Source: Isoetes taiwanensis
Taxonomy: Eukaryota > Streptophyta > Lycopodiopsida > Isoetales > Isoetaceae
DNA: 64,000 nucleotides
NCBI GenBank assembly: GCA_021234155.1
Contig: JAJEKV010000015.1
Coordinates: 5,529,194 to 5,593,193 of the forward strand
Direction: 5' to 3'
Below are positions 21,967-33,256 of this stretch, piece by piece. The translations under genes and the position numbers were made by a program. Each line of letters begins with the position of its first letter. Within the stretch, counting starts at the first letter, position 1. Below the pieces are notes generated by a model. That model saw only the letters and a program-made list of their open reading frames with translations. It did no database searches and had not been told where the DNA came from.

Positions 21967-23474
21967 GGCTGCAATGCAACAATTTTTGCCTATGGAGCTA
22001 CTGGCAGTGGAAAAACATATACTATGCAGGTACATTTTTTAGAATATGCATTGTTTTGAATTTCGTTACATCTCTTGAAGTCTTCCGAACCTCATATGAA
22101 TTTGTCAATTAGGGAAAGGATCGACATGCAGGCCTCATGCCGCTAGCACTAACAACCATACTTTCGTTAGCAAGGACCTCGAAATGCATCATTGAGGTGT
22201 CATACTATGAAGTATATATGGATCGGTGCTATGACCTGTTGGATCCTAAAGTGCCAGAAGTGTCTGTTTTGGAAAACTGGTTTGGTCAGATCCAACTGCG
22301 TGGATTGGATTGACCAAAGTAAGTTTCTCCCATTCATACAATGTGCAAAGCAAAAATATTTTTTCATTTATACATTTGCAAAGCTCATATTACATTTGAC
22401 ATAGTTAGTTTTATTAAACTTACTTTCCTGAAAATTCATGAGTAAAACAAGAAAATTCAATTGCTGTGGACAGAGAAGTAAGTTGGTATTGCATTCTCCA
22501 TTGCAGTTCTGAGCTTTGATATTGCTTGATTGTGTTAAACCCATAAGCAACAAGCGTCCTTCATGTCTTAACTAGTACATTTCTAATAGGTTGAAGTGCA
22601 TAACATCCAAGACTTCTATGAAGTATTCTCAAACGGTTGTTTACAAAGAAAGGTTGGAAAAACTGGCCTCAATGATATCTCAAGTCGTTCTCATGGTGTC
22701 CTAATGGTTTCTGTTACAACCAACCTTGAACCTGGGAATCAAACACGAATTGTTGGCAAATTGAACCTGATTGATCTTGCAGGTTGGCATTCAGCTTCAC
22801 AAACAAAACAACTAAGAGAAAATTTGCGCATTTTTTGTGCATAAAATGGGAAATAACTTGTCCATCTGAACAAGAAATGAGGATAACAGGAGGACTGGAA
22901 ACGAAGGAATTAGACTTGCTGAAAGTAGCCGAATCAATCAATCTTTATTTGTTTTGTCAAATGTGATCAATGCCCTCAATGCATATAAGAGCAGAGTCCC
23001 TTATCGGGATAGCAAGTTGACTCGAATTTTGCAAGACTCCTTGGGGAAACTAGGCGGTAATCGATGATAGCATGTCTGGTAAATATGCTTGCTTTGAACC
23101 ATTCATTTTTTCAGGGCACTAAAGATTGGAGAATTGTTTATTGATTCAGGGTGAACTTTTTTTTACAGAATCCAGGTTCATACCAAGAAGTTTTACCTTG
23201 AGACCAAGAAGCATCTTTTACCTTGAGTTTAGCCGCAAAATCAAGACAGATAGTTAACAAGTTTGCTGAGAGTAAAACTAATGAAGAGTCTCAAACAGAA
23301 AAGGTTGATATGGGGGCCAAACTCAGGGCCTGGCAGGAGGCTAAGAGCAAAGTGGTTGGAAAATCTCCTGCAAAATTTCTACAGAGCCAAAACGGTTCTC
23401 CTGGAATTCGTTCAAGCCCATTGCAATTATTACACAAAGTGCGAACAGAACGATCTCCCTTTAAGCTAAAGAAA
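21967..23474 (+). pseudogene. Kinesin-10 (PAKRP2/KIN-10A-like) motor fragment, broken
   Basis: PAKRP2-type kinesins move on phragmoplast microtubules during plant cytokinesis. Visible exons: 21967-22029 (P-loop, GCNATIFAYGATGSGKTYTM), 22113-22318 (GLMPLALTTIL, IEVSYYEVYMDRCYDLLDP), 22589-22782 (switch I region TGLNDISSRSHG; switch II LNLIDLAG), about 22875-23085 ([34 protein letters not shown]), and about 23169-23474 (SLAAKSRQI then the neck, VDMGAKLRAWQEAKSK). Two small tandem duplications break it: GATTG twice near 22305, and a 21-base unit near 23195 that adds TGA. A third lesion lies near 23065. The N-terminal strand before the P-loop and the stalk/tail are missing, and the flanks are a polypyrimidine tract and a LINE. 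It is a relic, though the splice sites survive, so it derives from genomic DNA and not from an mRNA. Confidence 0.85.
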
Positions 23475-23736
23475 AGGTGCAAACGTCTACACCTTATCAT
23501 TTATCTTACAGTTTTTGTAATGCGTTTGCTGAATCTCTTTGAGATACCAGAAATCTAACATCCAACTTGAGCCATGGACGTGATGACATCAAAGATCATG
23601 TATGATATTTGCAAGTTAAATATCCTTCTGATTGTCGTCATCTAAATATTTATTTATTTATTTATTTATTGTCACGCCTTCAGACCCTCAGGTCCATCAG
23701 CGAAAATAGAAAACAACAGTATTAATCAACAAAGGC

Positions 23737-26700
23737 TCACCCTTGGGCGAGCAAGTTTTCAGCCATCTTATATAGAGCTGATAACTCATTTCTAGATTTC
23801 AGATATTCATAAAGATATGCTCCGAGATCTAATGGAGAAAGATCGAATAGCTTTGATACAGAGCTACACGTGATATGGTGATTTTCTCGTATATACTCAA
23901 AGGCCGAGCATCTAATCAAAGCATGGTCTTCATCCTCCACTTGTGCTTCAAAACAACATGGGCAGAAACGCAGCTCTCTGGGGATCCCTTGTTCTCGTCC
24001 CTTTTCAATCTGCAAAGAATGAGAACTAAGTCTGAATTTAGCAATTAATTGCCATTTTTTCCGGCTAAGCTCCATCTTTAGGTAGGCTTGCTCTTCATAT
24101 ACTACTATAGCATTAACTTACATATGCACGCAAACCTACATCTGTAAGTGGGAGATCATTAAGATCCATACCCCAAAAAGCCACCCAATCCACCAGGTGA
24201 GTATACCACCCTGCATGATGCTGTGTTTGAGATTCTATCAAGGCCTGCTTAGGTATCCTATTATCCCTCATGCTCCGTACCCTCTGATAGTAGGTAAGAG
24301 TTTGAAACAACGCTTCCACCTCTAGTGGATACAATCCCGCCTCTGCTAATAACATCTCATAAGGAGTTTGAACTTTTACCCCCAGCTCCTCTAGCAGAAA
24401 TCTCTTCTGTACCTGTTCAATTTCCATCCACTTTGCCCTAGCTAAACCTGGCCCCCAAGCTGGGCAACCATAAAGCACAACTGTCTGCACCATTACTTTA
24501 AACATAAGCCTCCTAAGAGACCAACACCAGATGTTTCTTTGTCGCCACAGGCTCAGAGAATAATACAAAGCACGGAAACCTCCAGCACGCGTTTCCCCAC
24601 CGCCATAGATCACCTGTAGTCATTAGTAAACTCAATCCCCAAATATTTATACCTTTTTACATGTTCTAGAGTTTCCCCATCAAGATGCATTACTATTGAT
24701 TCTCGAGAACCAACGACCATAACTTTAGTCTTAGTTTTATTCACTTTCATGCCAGTTTTCTTGCAAAACTGCTCCAGCACATACAACAAACGCTGCAAAC
24801 CCATTGCTGTCCTAGAAACAAGTATCACATCATCAGCATAAAGCAAAAGTCTCAGAAAATATTCACCAACCTCCACTCCCACATCCGCGTTCATTAACCA
24901 TGTCTCAATCTCATCAATAAAAAGGCCAAAAAGTGTGGGTGACAGAGGGCACCCCTGCTTCACCCCAATATTGCTCTCTACTTTCTCCAGGCCATCTAAT
25001 GGAAATGTAAGTTCCACCAACACTTTTTCATTATAGCTAGGTGAAAGCGCCTTTCGTAATGGAATAGGTATACCCAAATTATCCAAAGCGTGCTCCTAGA
25101 TGTGTAATGAGGTACTTTCGATCGAATGCCTTCGTAAAATCAACAAAACAACAGTATAATGCATGGCCTGCACCCTTAGCTCCCTGTGCCATGATGTGCA
25201 AAGTTACTAGGTGATCCACTGTGGAGTGATCTTTTCTAAAACCTGCTTGGCCTAAGGCTCGCATCCCATGCGTATCAGCCCAACCAGAAATCTTTTTCTC
25301 AATTATAGCCCCAAAGAGCTTAGCCATCACACTACTAATCATAATAGTGCGATAATTCTGAATACAAGCTGGATCCCCAGCTTTTAGAATAGTCACAATC
25401 CTGTTCTGGCACCATTGGTTAGGAAAACCAACATTAAGCGCCAAGTTAAACAACTCGGCCACTTTAGCATGAAGAGTCTCCCCTCCCCATTTAAGCATCT
25501 CAATGGCAAAGCCTTCAGTATCTCTAGCTTTCCCATTTGCCATCTTTTGCAAAGATATCTTTACATCCTCCGCATCAAATATATCTGGCACATCTCCCGA
25601 TACTAAATCCATAGGGGCTGCCCCTGGCACAGTATAGAGCTCGCGGGCATAATCTAGTAGCTCGTCTCTACTAAAATCCCCTGCAGCAGATATTGCCGGT
25701 TTCAGTTTAGCCCAAAAATCCTTGGGAAAATACTGGAGTTCATGTAGAAGCTTCTCTTGCCATTCCTTTTCCCAAATTCCCTTTTTCTTTTTTATAAGCT
25801 TCTTAAATTTCTTTCTAGCTTCCAGCTTGGTGTAAGAATGATAAAAGTCTCGTCTAGCTTGTGCACATTCTTCATCCCACCACGGTTGAGACTTTCTCAA
25901 ATGTATACCACCCTTAGTCTTCCCAAAGACTCTAGAGGCCACTTCAGATATTGTATTCATAAGCAATGTATTTTTTTCTGATAAATCTCCTGACCATTCA
26001 ATAGCCTGGAGAGCATTTTCCATTTCTATGGCGTAATCTGCTGCCTTTTCCCATTTGCACTTCAACTTACCTTGCGGAGCACATTTAGCGGTTTCCTTAC
26101 ACAACTTTACAGACAAATTAAACTTTAGAGCAGCGTGATCTGACTCAGGTTCTACCTCTACCCAAAAATCCTCCACAATTCTCAACCAAGCAGGTTCTCC
26201 CGCTAGATAATCTACCACACTGGTCCCTTGTGGTCTGATGCATGTCATGCTCCCAGAAGAAGGAAATATGGGTATACCATTAAAAATCACCATTTCAGCG
26301 GACTCACACAACTGAAGCACATGATGTCCCATGTCGTTTTCTTCAGCATCATCAGAAAATCTTTGCCAACCTGCTAAATTCATTTCATGATCAGACAGTT
26401 CTTGTAGCCATAAATCTCTTATCCCTTCCAATTTGATGCCCGCCTGATGCTGAGCAATCCGACCATTAAAATCTCCAGTCAGAAACACCGGTCCTTTTAA
26501 TTTAAATTCAGCAATGTCTTTTGCAAGATGGATAAATGGATCTTCAGAGGAAATACCTGATTGCTTGTATACAGAACAATCTGGTGGAGCAAAATATACC
26601 ACTGCAATATAGATTACAATCTGGCCTCTAATTTCCAGCCACATATACTGTTTAAATTCACATGTTTTTACCACTTTTATTGCTTGAACATATTGCGCAC

Positions 26701-26940
26701 GCACATAGCAAGCAATGCCACCAAAACCTCTGCCTCTTCCCATACCTTTTATGTTCCATACTGATTCAATTAATGCAAATCCTGGCAAGTTTCCTAACCT
26801 ATTCGTCTCATGTTCCCAAGTTTCTAGAAGAACAAACAAATCTATAGCTTCCAAAATAGATGCAATTGTGACTTGTTTTCTGTCATTAAAACCGTTAATA
26901 TTCCAAATCAAACACCTGAGGGTCCCGAGTTCCTATTCCA
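23737..26940 (-). CDS. LINE ORF2: endonuclease and reverse transcriptase (frameshifted)
   Basis: ORF2 nicks the target and copies the RNA there. The N-terminal APE endonuclease shows LETWEHE, GDFNGR and ESDHAAL (about 26830-26120). The RT begins near 25440 (NRIVTILKAGDPACIQNYRT) and has LYCCFVDFTKAFD, GVKQGCPLSPTLFG and the catalytic LLLYADDVIL (about 24835). It continues with GMKVNKTKTKVMVVG and KYLGIEF, the downstream block VVLYGCPAWGPGLARAKW, and a C-terminal zinc-binding motif LRFCPCCFEAQVEDEDHALI-RC near 23960. Frames change near 25083 and 24612, and a stop lies near 24113. All catalytic motifs are intact, so the lesions are recent or partly sequencing errors. Confidence 0.85.
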
Positions 26941-27751
26941 CAATCTTAGCTTGACTTCCACTTTCCTTAACCCATAATTTGCCTCCTTGAATGTATGCAT
27001 GCTTTCCTGCCGCTTTTATATGCTTGCATCTTACGCAATTTATCCCTAAATTCCTTACATTTGTTCTTTGCGTGAGATCATCGTTTAACGAGCCTCTGCC
27101 CTTTAAGCACGCCCCTGTTAAACATGACTCGATCACGTGCTTGCACACTTTGAAACTTAATTATAATTGGTCTCGGTTTATCTTCTTGTTTCTTTCCTAC
27201 TCGGAAGCAATTTAACAAAAACCGGGATCATGTAAATGCATTATGTTTTCAAAGAATTCACTTCATTGCTTTTGTCACATCTCGCTTCTTCTTGAGAAAG
27301 ACCGGCGACTTAAGATTTGATCGCCATCGGGCACGGGCTTGTTCTTTCTCATAACATTACTAACACAGTCTTCCATATATTCAGCAATCTTTTCTACGTT
27401 GCCTGTCCCTTTTGCATCTCTATCTTCATGTTCAATTTTCATCTGCTCTACATGATTTCCCATTGTTCCCAGTCTTTCTGTCATAAGTTTTAATTCAGCA
27501 TTTACAGAAACCAGTTCCTGCTCTACATTGCCCACTATTTCCAGCTTTTCTTTCACAAGTTTTAATTCAGCATTAACAGACACAAGCTCTTGTTTTAAGC
27601 TTCCAATTTCTCTCTGCAATTGACTAACCTGTTCTCGCAATTGAGTCTTTTCCAAGTCCTGAGCTGCTAACCGCGCATCCTCGGCATCCCATCGAGCTTG
27701 AATCTGAGCAAAGAAAGCATCGATTTTCTCTGAAACCACCTTGTTTGCCAT
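26935..27751 (-). CDS. LINE ORF1: coiled coil plus nucleic-acid-binding C-terminal domain (frameshifted)
   Basis: ORF1 proteins coat the element RNA and act as chaperones. The ATG at 27751 opens 158 codons. They contain a strong heptad coiled coil with the internal repeat QELVSVNAELKL (twice). The frame then shifts, and near 27190-26935 the minus strand reads KPRPIIIKFQSVQARDRVMF, LKGRGSLNDDLTQ and AYIQGGKLWVKES. This matches the RRM-like plus CTD layout of L1/Tx1-type ORF1 proteins. It ends just before ORF2. At least one frameshift between 27275 and 27190 means it is not functional as read. Confidence 0.65.
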
Positions 27752-27884
27752 CTCTGATACGTTTCGACCTGAAGCGGCAAACTGCCGCTCAATCGACCGC
27801 CTTTGCTGACGTGTCCGCTATATAAGATTGATATGAAGCAGGCTAGGGGGAGCGATCCAAAATAAAATGTCTAAGGCAATTCAA

Positions 27885-28185
27885 GGGGCGATAACATCGA
27901 AAAAGGGAAGGCGGAACAAGCACTGGAAAATAGGGAAAAAAGAAAAGGTGAAGATAGGGAAAAGGGAAGCACAAAAAGAGCATAGGAAAAGAATGGATGG
28001 GGAAAAGAAGAAAACGGGCATAGAAAAAAAAAAGAAAGAGGAAAAATATGGCATGGAAAAAGGGAAAAAGAAATGGAAAGGGAAAAGCAGCACTGAAAAA
28101 AGGGGAAGATGACAATAGTTGGGTATGGAGGGAAAAGGAAAGGAAAAAATACTTAAAAAAAAAGAAAAAGAAGTAGAGGAGGGGA
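27885..28185. repeat. Polypurine tract
   Basis: Plus strand nearly pure A/G (GGGAAAAAG-like blocks). It is opposite in strand bias to the pyrimidine tracts at 20611 and 28390. Apparent long frames here are artefacts of composition. Confidence 0.8.
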
Positions 28186-28389
28186 AAGAAATGTGAACAA
28201 CCCAGTTTCTTTAATCTAATGCTTACTGGAGGAGATGCTGGCTTGGAAAAAAGATACGTGTCAATGAAACCAAATGATTCTTGATAGACATTTTCTTTCT
28301 CAGAATCTTTTGTGCTGATAGTGCAACCTGCATACCAGAGTATGAGCGAGCTGCCAGATCAAGAAAGGAATATTTGCTTCCCACCTGTT

Positions 28390-29070
28390 GTATTGATGTC
28401 CAATTTCTCCACCCTTTCCCTCTTCCTCTTTTCTCATGCCTTTTTTCCATTCGTTTTTCCACTGTCTTTTTCTTTTCCCTTTTGCTTTCCCTTTTCTCGT
28501 GTCATTTTCTATTCCCCATTCGCTTTACGCACCCATTCCCTCTTTCCTTTTTTCCCATGTCTTTTTTCTCTTTATTTTTTCGACTTTTTTTTCGCCCATT
28601 TTCCCTTTTCTTCACCCTTTCACTCTTCCCCTTTTTTCCCTTTCCTGCTTCCCTTTTCTTACTTTCCTCATGGCCTTTTTCTTAGGTTTCCTTTCCCCTT
28701 TCCCCCCTCCTTCCCCTCCTTTTTTTTCTTTTACTTTTTTTCCCTTCTCCCCTCCTTTTTCTTTTCTTTTTTCTTTTCTTTTTTCCTTCCCTTTTTCATG
28801 CCCTTCTTGCACCCTTTTTCCTCTTCCCTTTTCCTCCTTTTTTCACCCTTTCTTCTTCTCCTTTCCTTACCTTTTCCTCTTCCTCATTTTTCCATGCCCT
28901 TTTTCCCTTCCTCTTTTTCCCTTTCTCCTTTTCTCTTTCCCGTGCATTTTTTCCCTTCACATTCCTCCTCCCTTTTCCTTTTCCCCCATTTTCTTTGCCC
29001 TTTTGCCCTTAACATTCCCTTTTTCCTCCTCTCTTTTCCCTTTTTCCAAGTTCTTTTTCCCTTTTTCGTT
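28390..29070. repeat. Polypyrimidine tract
   Basis: About 680 bases of C/T-rich DNA like the tract at 20611-21695. With the purine tract 200 bases upstream it forms a loosely inverted pair. The SINE at 29083 follows directly. Confidence 0.8.
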
Positions 29071-29082
29071 TGCGTCTCAGTG

Positions 29083-29228
29083 TTTGGTCTAGTGGTTCTA
29101 GCAACTACAGGTCTCGAGTTCGAGACTATTACAAATCCCATAGATGCAATGTAAAGTGGTTGGGCGCAGGGCTCAACTGAGCAATGTAGTGTGGTGTGTG
29201 GTCACATATCTAGTTGGATATTGCCTAG

Positions 29229-29285
<57 letters not shown>

Positions 29286-29304
29286 CACAACTATCTATCT
29301 ATCT
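29083..29304 (+). mobile_element. tRNA-derived SINE with (CTAT)n tail
   Basis: SINEs are transcribed by RNA polymerase III and moved by LINE enzymes. An A box TGGTCTAGTGG (29085-29095) and a B box core GTTCGAGAC (29118-29126) fit the RNA polymerase III consensus exactly. The body contains GGGCGCAGGGCTCAACTGAG, a phrase common in plant SINEs. It ends in a tetranucleotide tail (29229-29284, with a second short run to 29304). A tandem-repeat tail, not poly(A), suggests mobilisation by the microsatellite-tailed LINEs of this window. Confidence 0.7.
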
Positions 29305-30834
29305 TAACATATCAAAGCATGAACTAATCACGGTGGTGAGAAGTTGCGCGATAAATTTCGGCTTTCAGATTCAATCAAATGATCACAACCATTCAAACTA
29401 GGGTTTGATCCAAATCCAAATTCAATATAGTATAACATTATAATATAATATAAGATTTAATATGATTTAACATCAAGTATCGATTTATAAAAAGCAAATA
29501 CTGTTTTAAAAGAAATAAAACTATTTAATCTCTACAAAGAATGATCAGGTATGGTGTCATGGAATTCATCGTTTAAAAATAGCTTACCACCCTCTTTGAG
29601 GCATAGTAACAATTTAAAAAAAAAAAAAAAAAAAAAATTATGTATTCTTATCATGACTCCTCATGATCATTACTTCTTTCTTCAAACATGCAATTGATGA
29701 TATCTGTCTTAGCACCAGAGTTGTTGATCAACCTTGCTGTATTGCATCAATGTAAGGTCACTTTTGTCCCCATTGTGGTATGATCTTATTTTATAGTGCA
29801 TATATTAATGTTGCAAATGTACCATCATAGAAAATGAATAATATGTCAATGTCCTCCACTCTGATGCACTATACAATACAATAAATAATCCCCTTCCAGA
29901 TCCAGGAGTGTAGACTGTCTTATAACATAGCAACGACCCCAATAAGTCAGCATGTTACCTAAATTCGGAGAAGCCAAAGCTTATGGACACACACCTAGCT
30001 GGGACCTGCCCCTACTATTGTACATGATGAAAATAGGTCCTTTTCCCATTAGAATGATCATGGCCACTTCCACAACGAGACATGAACCCGTTGCACTCTG
30101 TGCAAAATCTATTTCATCATCATCTCTGGCATGTCCCCAGACTCCCCCCGAAAAATTGATTATGGCTCGTCGTATTGAGGTATATTTACCCATAGAATGC
30201 TTTTTAAATAACACAATGTATTCAATCAAAACACAGCTATTTACCCTATTTATTTAATCGAAACACATCTATTTACCATGTTTCAAATAGATGTAAATTT
30301 ACAACAAATCAAATTATTTACTAACATGTCCCTCTAGTGATGTTGTATTGTACGACTTAACAAAATGTTTACGAAAATTTAGAAATGCCCCAATAAGTAT
30401 CATTTAACTGCAAACGATGCTCAATCAATGTAGCCAATCGGTTGTGCTGTCCACCAAAGTTCAAACTCATCAGCATGTGTCTTCGACGCGAATCTGTTGT
30501 GCTGGTTGGGAGAAAACTTGCATTTGTCAGCTCTTTTGTTCTTCTCCTTCTAGTACTAGGAGGCAAACCGTTGAAAATATTGGGATCTATAACTAAGCGC
30601 CCAATAGAGGACTTAGAAGAAGAGAGGAACAGAGCAGAAGAAGCAGGATGAAATGAATGGATTAAAAATTAAGTTATATTATTTCGCACACCTTATAAAA
30701 TATGTCACATGTGACAAAATTTAGAACTTTATGACACGTGACAAGATTTTCTTCCACGGCCAGGCAGGCCAGGGTTTAATCTGGTTTTCGAAGAGAATGG
30801 TTTGTCATTCTTGGTTACTCTAATATACGCCTTT
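29305..30834. other. Intergenic, no gene supported
   Basis: AT-rich with an A22 run at about 29615-29637. Short open frames at 29952-30257 and 30442-30651 have no family resemblance that I can see and no promoter context. I leave them out. Confidence 0.45.
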
Positions 30835-31563
30835 GGCATCATGGATTCTTACCAAGAAGCAAGTTTCGTGGAGGCTTGCAAAAGTGCAAAGAGTTTCACA
30901 AATTCTGCAAGACAACAAACTGCAAAAACAGAAACATATACAAAATGCGTAGTTACTTGGAGGAGGCAAAGATTGTATTTAAAAGATTGCCAAACCAAAA
31001 TGTGGGAGATACAGCTAGACCAGTAATGCCCAGAGTGCTTTAAAATGTTTTGTGGACATGTATTATGAGGTTGTCATTCTAGTTGAATTCACGTTCTCAA
31101 GTATTCTCAAAGCATGCATGCAACGGTGTTCTCGTATTCTCAAAACATGCAACGGTGTAGCTGCTGTAGAACAAGATAGGTGCATTCATGAACAAATTGT
31201 TTAACACAAGTTCTAAGCTCACATTGTGGTGGGTAGTAGTCTTCTTGATTTCTACATGCAAGTGCTTGGACGAGGCATATAGAGTTTTCATTCAATTTAA
31301 ATGCAATGGCATGGAACAGAATGCTTGCAGAGGATACACTCGCACTTGGGAGGGCTTTATATCCCTATAATATATTGCGGAAGCATGGCATAGAGCCAAA
31401 TAAATTCACGTTCCCCATCATTCTAAAAGCACGTGGGACCATAGGTTCCATAAATCAAGGAAGGATGAGATCATTGAGGCTGGCAGTTGATGGTGCATTT
31501 CTTACCTTATCTATTCAATTGGTCAGGCTTTGCAAGGTCCTTACATGGAAAGGATGCGCTTAG
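30835..31563 (+). pseudogene. PPR gene relic
   Basis: Pieces in changing frames read as PPR helices: YLEEAKIVFKRLPNQNV near 30950, VEFTFSSILKACMQRC near 31085, AAVEQDRCIHEQIV near 31160, VVGSSLLDFYMQ near 31225, and the open stretch YNILRKHGIEPNKFTFPIIL near 31370. A duplicated TATTCTCAAA-CATGCAACGG segment at 31095-31160 and several stops break it. It is the third PPR relic in the window. Confidence 0.65.
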
Positions 31564-32966
31564 CATATCCTTGGTGAACTAAAACAGATATACATCCATG
31601 GAACTTTGTCACTTGGAACTAAAGAAATGTTCATGGCGGCCTCGATAAATTTCTTGTATTTATAAAGGTACTAGCATGTGAGGTTTGGTACATTCCCATG
31701 CATGCATGCCCATGGATGTCCAACCTAATCCCATTCGTCCGTTCAAAAAGGAAGCGGTCAAGATGCATCCATTTCATAGGAGGGCATGCATGGGTCATGA
31801 GTAGGGTCATGCATGGGGAATGCACCATGCCTACAGGCCGTCGGATCAAAATGGGAGGCAGAACCTTGACCGTCAATTTTGGATGGGAAGGTGCATGGAA
31901 GGTGGAATTGAGGCTTTTGATCCAGGCCGTTGATGAAAGAAGGGGGCAAGGATCTTGACTGTTGAAATTTTTGTAACAATGAGTAGTGAATCTTAGCCGT
32001 TGGATTAAAATGGGGAGGAGAAATCCTAGCCATTAAGTTTTTAAATTGCAAATTTTTTATATCACAGGAGCTGAGGTAGAATCCTTATTTATTTAATATA
32101 AAGGAGTGACGTGGAAAAGCATTGGTGGATGGATTTTTTTATGAAGCTTCTTTTCTTACATTGTTGTCAAATGCCGCCAAGTAGAGCTCGAAAACTCTTG
32201 AAAGAACTCTGAAATTGCTTCTCTGTGACTCTTTTTGCAATGGAGATAAAGTCAAGCTCGAGGTGTTCCATGATTGCATGAATAGAACTCATGAATAGAG
32301 CTCACATGGATGGCATAACAGGGGTATACTAAGAATCAATCTCATTGATCTGTCATCTTTAAAGGACAACCAATCTGTAATTCTGTTAATAATGATCCAC
32401 ACAGGAGGCATTTTTGTTTTTTGAGGAGCTACCCGGGAGCTACCTGGGACATGGTTTTCGCTGCTTTCCCAGTTATTGCTACTGCAAGGTTTCATGTAAT
32501 GGTATAATGTTTGTGGCTTGCAAGTAGGATCCCATATGATGATATATGACTTTGAACATCTTTGATGACATCCAATTGCTTCTACCCTGCAAGCGCCATG
32601 ATTTGCATATGTGTTGATGAGGATATAAAAGATTTTACACCCATCCTCCCTCTAATTTAAAAGAGGTGGGAGTGAAATGGATGAAATGATCAAAGAGGAA
32701 ATGAGAGAGGAAGAAATTGATGTGAGAAAGCGCTCAAAGAGAGTGGCTAATGTGAAATAGCCCAAGTAACTCCCACGGCCCAAAGCGTGCATTATATGCA
32801 TGCTCCTCCCTCCCTAGAATTCGAGGATATCAAAGGTCATATTTATTTCAATTTTGCTTTCAATGCCACATTTACAACCCATATATATCGGCAAGCAACA
32901 AACATGCGCATTACCACTGCAATCAGAAGCTGATAAGAAGAATGACATTATCTAACTGCAAGAAAT
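31564..32966. other. Intergenic, no gene supported
   Basis: Contains degenerate repeats of a CCTTGACCGTTGGATAAAA-like phrase (31840-32040), common in plant transposon debris. No protein or RNA gene is recognised. Confidence 0.4.
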
Positions 32967-33256
32967 TGTAACGTTCCTAACCGACATGCCCTTAACCAAC
33001 TGGGCAAAACCGTCTAGACGTTTATGAGTAGTCGCTTCTACTCATTTATGCCGGTGTCTCGGGAACGCCCCACAGGCACATTCAAGGTTCGAATACTCGA
33101 GCGGTCTACCATGGGCCCGTTACAGTCTCTCCCACTAGAACTATGCTCGTCCTCGAGCATCCAAGGCTATACCATGTCTATGTCATACCATGTCACAATG
33201 ATTACTAAGTCTTTGCAAATTGCCCATGCATATAGGCACCCATGGAGACTCGAAAC
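32967..33256 (-). mobile_element. Remnant of a short-LTR retrotransposon (158-bp LTR)
   Basis: Positions 32967-33124 run TGTAACGTTCC ... GGGCCCGTTACA, an LTR with TG...CA ends. On minus, the sequence just upstream of the LTR is TAGTGGGAGAGAC, a polypurine tract, preceded by coding-like LDARGRA that often ends Ty3 pol. So this is the 3' LTR of a minus-strand Ty3-type element. Its body is cut off at 33257 by the larger element. Confidence 0.6.

Larger units (their letters stand above)
23649..27830 (-). mobile_element. Nearly full-length APE-type LINE, (AATA)n tail
   Basis: Read on minus: ORF1 (27751-26935), ORF2 (about 26940-23737), a short 3' segment, and a tail of five AATA units at 23649-23670. 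Upstream of the tail a GACC-TGAG-GGTC hairpin (23680-23695) sits where the other LINE copies have their AGGCC hairpin. Only a handful of frameshifts separate the reading frames, so this is the youngest-looking LINE here. The 5' end near 27830 is judged only by loss of recognisable sequence. I found no target-site duplication. Confidence 0.85.

Noticed and set aside
29952-30257. A 101-codon frame in the intergenic region
   Set aside because: No family match, no promoter signals, and a similar-length frame exists on the opposite strand.
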